Shown: positions 33,224 to 41,894, counted from the first letter of the stretch. The stretch: 64,000 nucleotides of DNA from Desulfitobacterium hafniense DCB-2 (GCF_000021925.1 NC_011830.1:2132501-2196500); one strand, 5' to 3'. Made by a program: numbers and translations. Notes: generated by a model not told the origin, from the sequence alone.

Positions 33224-34957
33224 ATGGTTAAATTAGTTAAGTATCTTAGCTCTTATTACGGGTATATTCTTGGTGCCGTTGCCTTGCTGTTTTTACAGGC
33301 CAACTGTGATTTGGCTTTACCGGATTATATGTCGGATATCGTCAATACCGGAGTCATGACCGGAAATACGAATTATATCCTGAAAACGGGGGCGACCATG
33401 CTCCTGATCACGCTCCTGGGAACGGCCGCTTCCGTGATGGTGGGCTATTTTGCTGCGCGGACGGCGGCAGGGGTGGCCCGGGATTTGCGTTCGGGCGTTT
33501 TTAAGAAAGTCGAGCAGTTCACTCATGCTGAGTTCGATCATTTCTCCACGGCTTCCTTAATTACACGGACCACCAACGATATCACCCAATTGCAAACTGT
33601 GTTAGTCATGATGATCCGCCTGGTGTTTTATGCTCCGATTCTGGGAGTGGGCGGGGTCATCAAAGCCATTTCCAGCAGTTCGTCCATGTCCTGGATTATC
33701 GGGATTGCCGTTCTCTGTCTCATCGGGGTCGTGGTCATCTTATTTATCGTGGTCATCCCCAAGTTTAAACTCATTCAATCCCTGATCGACCGCTTGAATT
33801 TGGTGGCTCGGGAAAACATCGAAGGAATGCTGGTGATCCGGGCCTTCAACACCCAAAAGTTCGAGGGCGCCCGCTTTGACAAAGCCAACCGGGATCTGCT
33901 GGAGACGAACCTTTTCGTCAACCGGGCTATGGCTTTGATGATGCCGGTCATGATGCTGATTATGAATCTGGTTACGGTGATTATCGTCTGGGTGGGTGCC
34001 AAACATGTCTCAGCTTTTCAAATGGGTATCGGCGACATGATGGCCTATATGCAATATGCCATGCAGATCATTATGGCCTTTTTAATGATGTCCATGATGT
34101 TTATTATGTTCCCCCGGGCAGCGGTGGCGGCAGATCGGATTGCCGAGGTTCTGGAGAAAGAGGAAAGCATTGCCGACCCTGAGGAACCGGCCTCTTTCCG
34201 GGAAGAGTTTCAGCCGACGATTGAATTCCGGAATGTGAACTTTGCTTATCCCGGAGGGGAAGATGCGGTTCTGCATAATATTAATTTTCTTGCCCCAGCA
34301 GGTCAGACCACAGCCATTATCGGCTCTACAGGCAGCGGTAAATCCACCCTGCTGAATCTGCTCATGCGCTTCTATGATGTAACTGCCGGTGAAATCCTGG
34401 TGGACGGCCAGGATATCCGCACCGTCACCCGGCGATCCCTGCGGGAAAAGATCGGTTATATTCCCCAAAAGAGCACTCTTTTCTCGGGTTCCATCCGCTC
34501 CAACCTATCCTATGGAGATAAAAAGGCCACCCAGGAGACCTTAGCCAAGGCAGCCGAGATTGCCCAGGCCACCGAATTTATCGCGGCCAAGGAAGAAGGC
34601 TATGACTCGGTCATCGCCCAGGGCGGCACCAATGTTTCCGGAGGCCAAAGGCAGCGTCTGTCCATTGCCAGAGCGTTGGTAAAAAATGCACCAATCTACC
34701 TTTTTGATGACAGCTTTTCCGCCCTTGATCTGAAGACCGATCGGAACCTGCGGGGGGCTTTGCAGCGGGAAACCGGGACCAGCACGATCCTTTTGGTAGC
34801 CCAGCGGGTCAGTACGATTATGAATGCCGAACAAATTATTGTCCTGGACAATGGCCGTATTGTAGGTAAAGGGACTCACAATGAACTCTTGCAAACATGC
34901 GAAGTCTATCAGGAAATCGCCTATTCGCAATTAAGTGAGGAGGAACTGGCGAGATGA
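33224..34957 (+). CDS. ABC exporter half-transporter with degenerate catalytic site
   Basis: A 577-residue protein: six membrane helices, then an ATPase domain with Walker A IGSTGSGKSTLL (367-374), signature NVSGGQRQRLSIARAL and Walker B IYLFDDSFSALD. In Walker B the catalytic Glu is Asp496, which marks the non-hydrolysing site of heterodimeric exporters (BmrC/BmrD or TM287/288 type). The next gene, overlapping by 4 bases, encodes the partner. Probable substrates are drugs or toxic compounds; none can be named. Confidence 0.9.
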   Translation: MVKLVKYLSSYYGYILGAVALLFLQANCDLALPDYMSDIVNTGVMTGNTNYILKTGATMLLITLLGTAASVMVGYFAARTAAGVARDLRSGVFKKVEQFTHAEFDHFSTASLITRTTNDITQLQTVLVMMIRLVFYAPILGVGGVIKAISSSSSMSWIIGIAVLCLIGVVVILFIVVIPKFKLIQSLIDRLNLVARENIEGMLVIRAFNTQKFEGARFDKANRDLLETNLFVNRAMALMMPVMMLIMNLVTVIIVWVGAKHVSAFQMGIGDMMAYMQYAMQIIMAFLMMSMMFIMFPRAAVAADRIAEVLEKEESIADPEEPASFREEFQPTIEFRNVNFAYPGGEDAVLHNINFLAPAGQTTAIIGSTGSGKSTLLNLLMRFYDVTAGEILVDGQDIRTVTRRSLREKIGYIPQKSTLFSGSIRSNLSYGDKKATQETLAKAAEIAQATEFIAAKEEGYDSVIAQGGTNVSGGQRQRLSIARALVKNAPIYLFDDSFSALDLKTDRNLRGALQRETGTSTILLVAQRVSTIMNAEQIIVLDNGRIVGKGTHNELLQTCEVYQEIAYSQLSEEELAR

Positions 34958-36849
34958 GTGCTGCAGAAAAACAAACAGGTTTCGGGCCTGGTCGCCAGGG
35001 TCCGGGGGGAGGCAGAGGATTTTTTGGCGGTCCCCCTGGAGGGCCCGGTGGGCCCGGCGGGGGCGAGAAAGCCAGGGATTTTAATAAAACACTCCGCACC
35101 TTGACGGGATATTTAACTCCCCATAAGACAACGATTTCCATCGTGGTTTTCTTTGCCCTCTTCTCCACTGTATTTACGATTGTGGGACCAAAATTGCTGG
35201 GTAAAGTCACCACGAAACTGGCGGAAGGGTTATTCGCCTGGTATAACCAGACGGGGCTTCTGACGGATTTCAATTATATCGGTAAAATTATTGGGGCCTT
35301 GGTGGTGCTTTATGTAATCTCCTCCATCTGCTCCTACGTGCAAGGGTACCTGATGTCCGGGGTGGCCATGGATGTCACTTACCGGCTGCGCAAAGAGATT
35401 GCGGAGAAAATGAGCCGAGTTCCTTTGAATTATTATGATACGAGAAGCCATGGGGAGGTCCTGTCCAGGATCACCAATGATGTGGATCTGATCAACCAGA
35501 CCCTCAATCAGAGTTTAAATCAAATCATCACTTCAGCGGCCAGCATCGTCGGTATTCTGATCATGATGCTGTCCATCAGCTGGATGATGACCGTGGCCGC
35601 ATTGCTGGTTATCCCCTTATCCCTGGGGATTGTGGGCGTGGTGATTAAACGCTCTCAGCGCTTCTTCAGGGAACAGCAACACTCCCTGGGCGAGCTTAAC
35701 GGCCATATTGAGGAAATGTACGGCGGTCACACTATTGTGCAGGCCTTTAATGGGGAAGCGGAGTCCGTGGCTTTTTTTGAACGGGTCAACGACCAACTCT
35801 ATCATTCGGCCTGGAAATCCCAATTTGTCACCAGCATTATGATGCCGGTGATGAGTTTCGTAGGCAACCTGGGTTACGTGGTGGTCAGTATTCTCGGTGG
35901 CTACCTGGCTGTTAAACGGGTCGTGGACATCGGGGACATTCAAGCTTTCATTCAATATATGCGTTCCTTTACCCAGCCCATAGCCCAGCTCTCTTCCATC
36001 TCCAATACCCTGCAGTCCACAGCGGCAGCGGCGGAACGGGTCTTTGAATTTTTGGCGGAAGGGGAAGAAACCCCGGAAACAGCTCATCCGGTCACCTTGG
36101 ATCAGTTCAGCGGCCATGTCCGTTTTGAACATGTGAGTTTTGGCTACAGCAAGGATAAACAAATTATTCATGACTTCTCCGCGGACATCAAAGCCGGCCA
36201 GAGAGTCGCCATTGTCGGTCCCACCGGGGCTGGCAAGACCACGATTATGAAACTTTTAATGCGCTTTTATGAAATTGACAGTGGCAGAATCCTGATCAGC
36301 GATCATGACATTTATGACTTCAGCCGCCATGATCTGCGCTCCTTGTTTGGCATGGTGCTTCAGGATACCTGGCTCTATAATGCTTCGATTAAGGAAAATA
36401 TTCGCTACGGTACCTTTGCGGCGACGGATGAAGAAGTCATGGAAGCAGCCAAGGCGGCCCATTGTGATGAGTTTATCCGTGCTTTGCCGGGGGGCTATGA
36501 TATGGTTCTTAATGAAGAATCCAGCAATATCTCCCAGGGACAGAAGCAGTTGTTTACCATTGCCCGGGCCATCCTGGCCGACCCGAAGATTTTGATCTTA
36601 GACGAGGCCACCAGCTCCGTGGACACCCGAACGGAGATCCTGATTCAAAAAGCCATGGAAAACTTAATGCGCAACCGGACCAGCTTCGTGATTGCCCACA
36701 GGCTCTCCACGATCCGGGATGCGGACATGATTTTAGTATTAAAAGACGGCGATATCGTGGAACAAGGAAATCACGAGGAATTGTTAGCCCAGAATGGATT
36801 CTATGCCGATCTCTATCAGAGCCAGTTTGAAGAGGCCGAAGCAGTTTAA
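34954..36849 (+). CDS. ABC exporter half-transporter with Gly/Pro-rich N-terminus
   Basis: A 631-residue partner of the preceding protein. Walker A is GPTGAGKTT (422-430), and Walker B ILILDEATSSVDT carries the catalytic Glu551. Its signature is NISQGQKQLFTIARA, the weaker form, as expected when the sister protein has the good signature and the poor Walker B. The first 38 residues are an odd, disordered Gly/Pro stretch (GPGRQGPGGGRGFFGGPPGG and on) before the first helix. The ATGA overlap shows coupled translation. Confidence 0.9.
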   Translation: MSAAEKQTGFGPGRQGPGGGRGFFGGPPGGPGGPGGGEKARDFNKTLRTLTGYLTPHKTTISIVVFFALFSTVFTIVGPKLLGKVTTKLAEGLFAWYNQTGLLTDFNYIGKIIGALVVLYVISSICSYVQGYLMSGVAMDVTYRLRKEIAEKMSRVPLNYYDTRSHGEVLSRITNDVDLINQTLNQSLNQIITSAASIVGILIMMLSISWMMTVAALLVIPLSLGIVGVVIKRSQRFFREQQHSLGELNGHIEEMYGGHTIVQAFNGEAESVAFFERVNDQLYHSAWKSQFVTSIMMPVMSFVGNLGYVVVSILGGYLAVKRVVDIGDIQAFIQYMRSFTQPIAQLSSISNTLQSTAAAAERVFEFLAEGEETPETAHPVTLDQFSGHVRFEHVSFGYSKDKQIIHDFSADIKAGQRVAIVGPTGAGKTTIMKLLMRFYEIDSGRILISDHDIYDFSRHDLRSLFGMVLQDTWLYNASIKENIRYGTFAATDEEVMEAAKAAHCDEFIRALPGGYDMVLNEESSNISQGQKQLFTIARAILADPKILILDEATSSVDTRTEILIQKAMENLMRNRTSFVIAHRLSTIRDADMILVLKDGDIVEQGNHEELLAQNGFYADLYQSQFEEAEAV

Positions 36850-36883
36850 GATTTCCTTGGATTGAAAAAAGGAGGAGCGTATC

Positions 36884-38437
36884 ATGGGAGTGCAATTAAA
36901 GAGCGAAGAACAGCAACAGCTGAAAGAGCAAGTCAAAGGCAAAAAAAGCAGGAAAGGGATAGTTCTGGCCATCTTAACGGTTATCGTCCTGATTGCCGGT
37001 TGTGCAGGGTTTTACTATTTTAATGAGAACAGCCGCTATTTCACCACGGATAATGCTAAAGTCACAGCGAAAATGTATACCATCACCCCCAATGCTTCAG
37101 GGGAGTTGCTGGAGTGGAAGGTAAAAGAGGGTGATCTGGTAGAGAAGAATCAAGTTCTCGGACGCCAGGCAGTTTTACCCTATATCACTTCACCGATTCA
37201 GGGCACGGTCATTAAAAATAACTCAATTCAAGGGCAAGCAGTGACCCCTGCTTCCCAATTGGCGGTCATTGCGGATACGGATCACCTTTATATCGGGGTG
37301 AATATCGAAGAAACAGATATTGCCAGGATTAAGGTGGGACAACGGGTGGATGTAAAGCTGGATGCCTATCCCGGTGTAACCTTTCCAGGGAGGGTTCAGG
37401 AGATCGACCGGGCTACCCAAACGTATTTCTCCGGCGCCTCAAGCTTCAGTACCAGCGGCACCTATGCCAAGGTAACCCAGTTGATCCCTGTCAAAGTGGT
37501 GATTGACAACCAGGATAATCTGCCTTTGACCTTTGGGATGAATGCCACAGTGAAAATTCACATTAAGGAAGAACCTGTCAACACTCCGTCAGGTGCTCAA
37601 GGGGGCGAAAACACCGACTCCCAGCAGGCTGTTCATTACAGCAGTGTCCTTGAAGCCGCCGAGCAGATGGGGATCATCCCCAATGTTGCCGGTAAAGTCA
37701 GCAAGATTAATGTAAGCATCGGCCAGCGTGTGGAAAAGGGAGATGTGTTGTTCCAACTGGACAGCACGGATCTGGAGTTGCAGGTAAAGCAGGCTACTGC
37801 CAATTATAATGCAGCCGCAGCTTCCTATAATCATAATAAAGCTTCCTATGACAGCCAAACCGCTGTTACCCCAGCCCAGATTGCCTATAATGAGGCGATG
37901 GATAACTATATCCGCATCAAGGCACTCTATGATGGCGGAGCGGTATCAGAGGTAGAGCTGAACAATGCCCAAGACAAAGTGGAGATCACCCATGCCCAAC
38001 TGCAAACGGCTCAGAATTCAGCTAAAGGAGCTGTCGATGCAGCCGCCGCTCAAATGGCCAGCGCTCAGGCCGGATTGGACATTGCCCAAAAGAAATTGGA
38101 CGACTGTATTGTGAGAGCGCCGATGGCTGGTGAAGTAGCGGCCAAAACCATTGAGGTGGGTATGATGGCTTCGCCCCAAGCAGCCGCCATGACCTTGATC
38201 AATACTCAACAGGTAAAAGTGCATATCAATGTGACCGAAACGAATATTGCGAAGATAAAAGTCGGCAGTACAGCTGAGGTTAAAGTGCAGGCTATTAATG
38301 CCGCCGCCCAAGGTAAAGTGGTCAATATCGCTCCTGCCTCAGATGCTAAAACCGGCATGTTCCAAATCGAAATTCTGCTTGAGAATCCGGATAGCCTGTT
38401 TAAGGCGGGAATGATCTGTGATGTAGAGCTGAGGTAG
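36884..38437 (+). CDS. Tandem double HlyD/EmrA-type efflux adaptor
   Basis: A 517-residue protein with one N-terminal membrane anchor (residues 24-46). It seems to contain two adaptors in a row. Residues about 54-228 hold a lipoyl half pair (ASGELLEWKVKEGDLVEKNQ, SPIQGTVIKNNSIQGQAV) and a beta barrel to VKIHIKEE, without a coiled coil. After a Gly/Ser linker, residues 250-517 hold a complete second adaptor: AGKVSKINVSIGQRVEKGDVL, a helical hairpin (about 295-405, ANYNAAAASYN..), APMAGEVAAKTIEVGMM and a final barrel. Normal family members are 350-450 residues with one unit. GGAGG lies before the ATG. It follows the ABC exporter by 34 bases, so it presumably works with it. Confidence 0.85.
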   Translation: MGVQLKSEEQQQLKEQVKGKKSRKGIVLAILTVIVLIAGCAGFYYFNENSRYFTTDNAKVTAKMYTITPNASGELLEWKVKEGDLVEKNQVLGRQAVLPYITSPIQGTVIKNNSIQGQAVTPASQLAVIADTDHLYIGVNIEETDIARIKVGQRVDVKLDAYPGVTFPGRVQEIDRATQTYFSGASSFSTSGTYAKVTQLIPVKVVIDNQDNLPLTFGMNATVKIHIKEEPVNTPSGAQGGENTDSQQAVHYSSVLEAAEQMGIIPNVAGKVSKINVSIGQRVEKGDVLFQLDSTDLELQVKQATANYNAAAASYNHNKASYDSQTAVTPAQIAYNEAMDNYIRIKALYDGGAVSEVELNNAQDKVEITHAQLQTAQNSAKGAVDAAAAQMASAQAGLDIAQKKLDDCIVRAPMAGEVAAKTIEVGMMASPQAAAMTLINTQQVKVHINVTETNIAKIKVGSTAEVKVQAINAAAQGKVVNIAPASDAKTGMFQIEILLENPDSLFKAGMICDVELR

Positions 38438-38473
38438 GATTTTTGTGGAGGGATGAGCTCTTCCTAAACAAAA

Positions 38474-38513
38474 GGACCGTTGCAGCGAATTGATGTTCGT
38501 TGGGCAGCGGTCC
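38474..38513 (+). terminator. Hairpin after the adaptor gene
   Basis: GGACCGTTGC (38474-38483) pairs with GCAGCGGTCC (38504-38513) with one G-T pair; only a weak T stretch follows. Confidence 0.5.
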
Positions 38514-38597
38514 GGTTATCTAGTCCGGGATAAAAAAGGGAAATTTAAATGAAATATAGAAATAGAAGGAAAGCATAAGGAAAGGACGGGAAGCCTC

Positions 38598-39056
38598 ATG
38601 CAGGAAAGTAAGACGGTGAGATTGTTAGAGAGCATCAAAAAGTTCCGCCAGCTGAGCTTGAATTTCCGGGGAAACGGGGAAATTCCTCACCGGGAAATTA
38701 TGATGCTGAAGCTGATTAAGCATCACTCAGGCGAGGGAGGAATAACCATTTCGTCCTTGAGTGCGCACCTTGAGATCAGCAAACCGGCGGTTTCACAAAT
38801 GATTAACTCCCTGGAAGACAAGAATTATGTGGAGCGGATTACGCCTAAAAGTGACCGCCGCATGGTCTATGTCCGTTTGACTGAGCTTGGGGAAGAAGCC
38901 TTGGGCGTAGCCTTTCATGAGATGCAGAAAAAGTTGGAGATTTATTTGGAGAAGATGGGGGAAGAGGATATGGCGACCCTGATTGCACTCTTGGATAAAC
39001 TCCACCGGATCATGAAGGAAGACCTTCGTGAGGAACGTGAGGAGAAGGAACAGTAA
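38598..39056 (+). CDS. MarR-family regulator
   Basis: A 152-residue MarR-type protein. The winged helix is ITISSLSAHLEISKPAVSQMINSLEDKNYVERITPKSDRRMVYVRLTELG, and the outer helices make the dimer interface. It lies after the ABC exporter-adaptor operon, in the same direction but behind a hairpin. It is a candidate to bind the palindrome at 33103-33116. AAAGGACGGG upstream serves the ATG. Confidence 0.85.
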   Translation: MQESKTVRLLESIKKFRQLSLNFRGNGEIPHREIMMLKLIKHHSGEGGITISSLSAHLEISKPAVSQMINSLEDKNYVERITPKSDRRMVYVRLTELGEEALGVAFHEMQKKLEIYLEKMGEEDMATLIALLDKLHRIMKEDLREEREEKEQ

Positions 39057-39165
39057 TAATCATTCGGCCCGAAGCAGCTGAAGCATTTTAAGCCTTGGTA
39101 TCTAAAGAATGCTTCTATGAAATACTATAGAATCAAGAAAAATACTATAGAATAAAGGGGAATGC

Positions 39166-39732
39166 ATGATGAATGAAACCTTGAAGGTAATAGCCGAGCG
39201 GTATTCCTGCCGTGATTTCAAGAATGAAATGCCCTCGGATGAACTGCTGCAGGCCATAGCCGAAGCAGCGATACAGGCTCCCAGTGGTATGAATCGTCAG
39301 GCCTGGCGGGTCATTGTGGTCAAGAACAAAGAACTGATGCAGGAAATGGAAGCGGAAGGGCTGGCCTATCTTGCCGGCATGGAGGATCAATCCTCTTATA
39401 ACAGAATTATGGAGCGGGGCGGCAGGCTGTTCTACGGAGCCCCCTGCATGATTGTTGTCCCGATTGATCCGACCCAATATGGTCCCGCCCTGGTGGACTG
39501 CGGTATCCTATGCCAAACTATCGCCCTGGCCGCCACATCCCTGGGGATAGCCAATATTATGTGCGGCTATACCGGCCTGGCCTTTGCCAGCGGCCTGCGG
39601 GCAGAAGAATTCAGCAAGCGGTTGGGGTTCCCTGAAGGCTATGCTTTTGGCTGTTCGGTGCTGTTAGGGCATGCCAATACGACAAAACCACCCCATGTCC
39701 CGGACAAGGATAAAATCACCTACGTGGAGTAG
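39166..39732 (+). CDS. Nitroreductase-family FMN oxidoreductase
   Basis: A 188-residue protein of the nitroreductase family. The FMN phosphate segment is RYSCRDFKNEMPSDELLQAIAEAAIQAPSGMNRQAWRVIVV, and the second part is GILCQTIALAATSLGIANIMCGYTG..LGFPEGYAFGCSVLLGH. These dimeric flavoenzymes reduce nitro compounds, quinones or enones with NAD(P)H. AAAGGGG (39154-39160) fits either ATG 39166 or 39169. Two copies of AATACTATAGAAT, 21 bases apart, precede the gene. Confidence 0.85.
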   Translation: MMNETLKVIAERYSCRDFKNEMPSDELLQAIAEAAIQAPSGMNRQAWRVIVVKNKELMQEMEAEGLAYLAGMEDQSSYNRIMERGGRLFYGAPCMIVVPIDPTQYGPALVDCGILCQTIALAATSLGIANIMCGYTGLAFASGLRAEEFSKRLGFPEGYAFGCSVLLGHANTTKPPHVPDKDKITYVE

Positions 39733-39792
39733 TGGCAAAAGTTGTGGAGCTGCAAATCTTTTGCAGAAAAAAATGGGCTGTTCATTAGCTAT

Positions 39793-39844
39793 AGAAAACA
39801 CCTCTATTCCTGGGTATATCACCTGGAAAAAAGAGGTGTTTTCT
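39793..39844 (+). terminator. Hairpin after the nitroreductase gene
   Basis: AGAAAACACCTCT (39793-39805) pairs exactly with AGAGGTGTTTTCT (39832-39844), with a 26-base loop. The stem contains T runs on both strands, so it may stop transcription from either side. Confidence 0.65.
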
Positions 39845-39985
39845 GGTTCATAACTTCAAAGGGGTCATCTGTTGGACGGGCAGTGATGATTTTGGATTAG
39901 CCACCTCATTTCTTGATGGGTTATTGTTATGGGGGTTATGCTGTGTTATTATGTAAATAACGGGAATTCAAGGGTGGTGTCTAAA

Positions 39986-40303
39986 ATGGACAATGAAGAA
40001 TTTCAAAAATTGGTTCTAAATGGTTTTAAGGAAATGAACGAGCATTTCCAAAGAATTGACCAGCGTTTCCAGGGGATTGACCAGCGTTTTGATAAAATTG
40101 ATACAAAGTTAAATGAGCACGACTTGCATTTTGTTGATATCAGAAGTGAATTAGCAGATTTGAAAGTTCATTCCAGCCAGCATCATGAGGAATTAGAGAA
40201 AGTTGCCAGGCAAGTTCAAAAATCATTAAGGACTACTGAAAAACTAATAGAAATTGATAATGATTACTTAGCTAAACGCTCTTCATTAAAGCTGATTGAC
40301 TGA
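39986..40303 (+). CDS. Small coiled-coil protein
   Basis: A 105-residue hydrophilic protein of unknown function. Residues 20-60 contain near-heptad repeats (FQRIDQRFQGIDQRFDKIDTKLNEHD) and the rest is also helical, so a rod-like oligomer is expected. AAGGGTGG (39970-39977) sets the ATG at 39986. The leader (GTAAATAACGGGAATTCAAG) is nearly the same as that of the DnaA-domain gene at 6177, although the proteins are unrelated. A terminator follows at once. Confidence 0.65.
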   Translation: MDNEEFQKLVLNGFKEMNEHFQRIDQRFQGIDQRFDKIDTKLNEHDLHFVDIRSELADLKVHSSQHHEELEKVARQVQKSLRTTEKLIEIDNDYLAKRSSLKLID

Positions 40304-40320
40304 TAATAAACGGGAATATA

Positions 40321-40361
40321 AACAGCACTGCCTTTCACAATCTGAAAGCAATGCTGTTTTT
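40321..40361 (+). terminator. Terminator after the coiled-coil gene
   Basis: AACAGCACTGCCTTTC pairs with GAAAGCAATGCTGTT with small mismatches, then TTTTTG. Confidence 0.75.
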
Positions 40362-40443
40362 GCACTTTATAGGCACTAGAGGGTGAAGGATTGTGAGGCT
40401 CCTTGGCTGCAAAATGCTAAGGGTATTAGGAGGGCGGATTAGA

Positions 40444-40923
40444 ATGAGGGATCACATTCCTCATTTACGGCAAATCGAAGATGAGGATATTCTTTTACTG
40501 AATAGATGGCTCCATAAATCATATATTTTGAATTGGTATGAAGATCCCCAGGCATGGCTGGATGAGATCAGACAAAGAAATGGTGTTTATAATTTTATCC
40601 ATCATTTTATCGTAATGAAAGGGAGTCAGCCCATCGGATTCTGTCAGTATTATGACTGCTATGAAGCGGGGGAGGACTGGTATTCTGTTCACCGTGCCAA
40701 CGAAACCTACAGCATAGATTATTTGATTGGTGAAGAGGCCTGCCTTCGCCAAGGGTATGGCCGGCAAATCATTTGTTTGTTGATTGATAGGATCCGTGGG
40801 GATACCCAAGGGAAGGAGATTATCGTCAATCCTGAAGAAGAAAATCTGGCTTCATGTAAAGCTCTCGTTGCGTGCGGTTTTGAGTATGATCAGACTGCCG
40901 CCTGCTACCGGCGCAAGCTTTAG
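40444..40923 (+). CDS. GNAT-family acetyltransferase (AAC(6')-like)
   Basis: A 159-residue GNAT N-acetyltransferase. The pattern HIPHLRQIEDEDILLLNRWLH..YILNWYEDPQAWLDEI, then IDYLIGEEACLRQGYGRQIICLLID (acetyl-CoA loop RQGYGR) and IIVNPEEENLASCKALVACGFEYD is like the group that includes aminoglycoside 6'-N-acetyltransferases. The substrate cannot be told from this sequence; many such proteins do not act on antibiotics. AGGAGGG (40428-40434) sets the ATG at 40444 rather than the upstream GTG at 40393. Confidence 0.75.
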   Translation: MRDHIPHLRQIEDEDILLLNRWLHKSYILNWYEDPQAWLDEIRQRNGVYNFIHHFIVMKGSQPIGFCQYYDCYEAGEDWYSVHRANETYSIDYLIGEEACLRQGYGRQIICLLIDRIRGDTQGKEIIVNPEEENLASCKALVACGFEYDQTAACYRRKL

Positions 40924-40980
40924 AAGGAGGAGTCTTCTTTTTACAAACATGACTTCCTTCATTACATTCTTTCCCAATAC

Positions 40981-41009
40981 TTGCATATTCTTCTGACGAT
41001 GGATATAAT
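40981..41009 (+). promoter_or_regulatory. Strong promoter before a structured RNA
   Basis: TTGCAT (40981-40986), exactly 17 bases, TATAAT (41004-41009). No protein gene of convincing kind follows for 660 bases on this strand. Confidence 0.7.
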
Positions 41010-41015
41010 ATAAGA

Positions 41016-41140
41016 AAAGGACCGACGTGATGCAACACGTCAGCCCTGCAGGCTGTCTAACCGGAAAACGGTTAGCTCAATTTGTGAGTTATAAAGGAAT
41101 AACCGCCGCGTTGATGAGCTTGGGGCGGTATTTCTTTTTG
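41016..41140 (+). ncRNA. Candidate structured small RNA with terminator
   Basis: Starting at the expected transcription start, a chain of hairpins follows: GACGTG/CACGTC (41024-41041), CAGCC/GGCTG (41041-41055), CTAACCG/CGGTTAG with loop GAAAA (41057-41075), CTCA/TGAG (41076-41088), and ACCGCC/GGCGGT (41102-41129) followed by ATTTCTTTTTG as terminator. An open frame from GTG 41029 runs through (ending at 41202), but its codons follow the stems and it resembles no protein. I could not match it to a known riboswitch; a small regulatory RNA or part of a type I toxin-antitoxin locus are possible. Confidence 0.55.
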
Positions 41141-41191
41141 GTTATGACTAATACCATAAGTGTGGCAAATGCAATCGCAAAACTAAATAAT

Positions 41192-41229
41192 AAAAAATGA
41201 AGCAGGTTGTTTAACTTGCTTCATTTTTT
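41192..41229. terminator. Bidirectional terminator
   Basis: AAAAAATGAAGCA (41192-41204) pairs with TGCTTCATTTTTT (41217-41229). It ends the minus-strand XRE gene and also plus-strand transcription from the RNA promoter. Confidence 0.8.
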
Positions 41230-41529
41230 TAGACCTTTAATGATCTCATGAATATTGCTTATTTGTTTTTCATCCAAGGCGCTTAAATCTTTAATGACTT
41301 CTTGGATTAAAGCTGGGCAGCTTGTTCCTTCGTCAAAGAATTCTTTTGGGGAGATTTTGAAATAGTCACAGATATAGAGAAACTCGGTCATGGATGGCAG
41401 GGCCTTTCCAGAAACTATGCTGTGTATGTAGCTGGGGCTGTGTCCTAGGTCAATACTCATACTTCTTTCAGAAACATCTTTCTGAATCCGTAATTCACTG
41501 ATTCTGTTGCGAATAAAATTATCGTCCAT
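41221..41529 (-). CDS. XRE-family helix-turn-helix regulator
   Basis: A 102-residue protein. Residues 5-65 are an XRE/Cro-type domain (IRNRISELRIQKDVSERSMSIDLGHSPSYIHSIVSGKALPSMTEFLYICDYFKISPKEFF), followed by a short helical tail. The minus-strand site AGAGGTGAT lies just before the ATG. It is divergent from the Spo0A-C-like gene at 41670. The 140 bases between them are AT-rich with repeated TCTAAT/ATTAGA and TATAAT, probably the shared operator region. Confidence 0.85.
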   Translation of the reverse strand: MDDNFIRNRISELRIQKDVSERSMSIDLGHSPSYIHSIVSGKALPSMTEFLYICDYFKISPKEFFDEGTSCPALIQEVIKDLSALDEKQISNIHEIIKGLKK

Positions 41530-41669
41530 AAGATCACCTCTATCTAATTCTAATAGATAGTATTGGCAGCAAAGGCCGATTAAATTAGTCGAATATGCTG
41601 AAATGTATAATTAAATCGTCTATAATCTAATTAATATCTTATCAGATTAGTTGGATGAGGTGATTGATT

Positions 41670-41894
41670 ATGAATATGAGAGAAATTTATCGGAAGGTAG
41701 CTAGAAAGCATGGGGTATCGGTGAAGGAAGTAAAAAGGGATATGCAAGCTGCTATTGAGTTTGCCTATAATAGGGCGGGCAGATCGGAAAGAGAGAAAAC
41801 GGTTCAGAAAAGTGTTGAGCATGCGAATGGAGTGCCAACTGTGAAAGAATTGATTGCATTTGCTGTTGGGGAGTTAAGAGAGCAAGAAAAATAA
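41670..41894 (+). CDS. Spo0A C-terminal-domain-like small protein
   Basis: A 74-residue protein. MREIYRKVARKHGVSVKEVKRDMQAAIEFAYNRAG resembles the helix-turn-helix of the Spo0A C-terminal domain (compare the Spo0A pattern IAKKYNTTPSRVERAIRHAIEVAWSRG), and GVPTVKELIAFAVGEL resembles its last helices. No receiver domain is present. It may bind DNA or sigma factor on its own. GATGAGGTGA (41654-41663) sets the ATG at 41670. It is transcribed away from the XRE gene, a common pair for small regulatory modules. Confidence 0.65.
   Translation: MNMREIYRKVARKHGVSVKEVKRDMQAAIEFAYNRAGRSEREKTVQKSVEHANGVPTVKELIAFAVGELREQEK

Noticed and set aside
40444..40923. The GNAT gene named as an aminoglycoside resistance gene
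   Set aside because: Similarity is at family level only; without the substrate pocket residues being checked, a resistance claim is not supported.
41029..41202. A 57-codon frame inside the structured RNA, considered as a toxin peptide
   Set aside because: It lacks the hydrophobic profile of known type I toxins at its core, and the sequence is better explained by stems and a terminator; still possible, so it is mentioned under the RNA entry.
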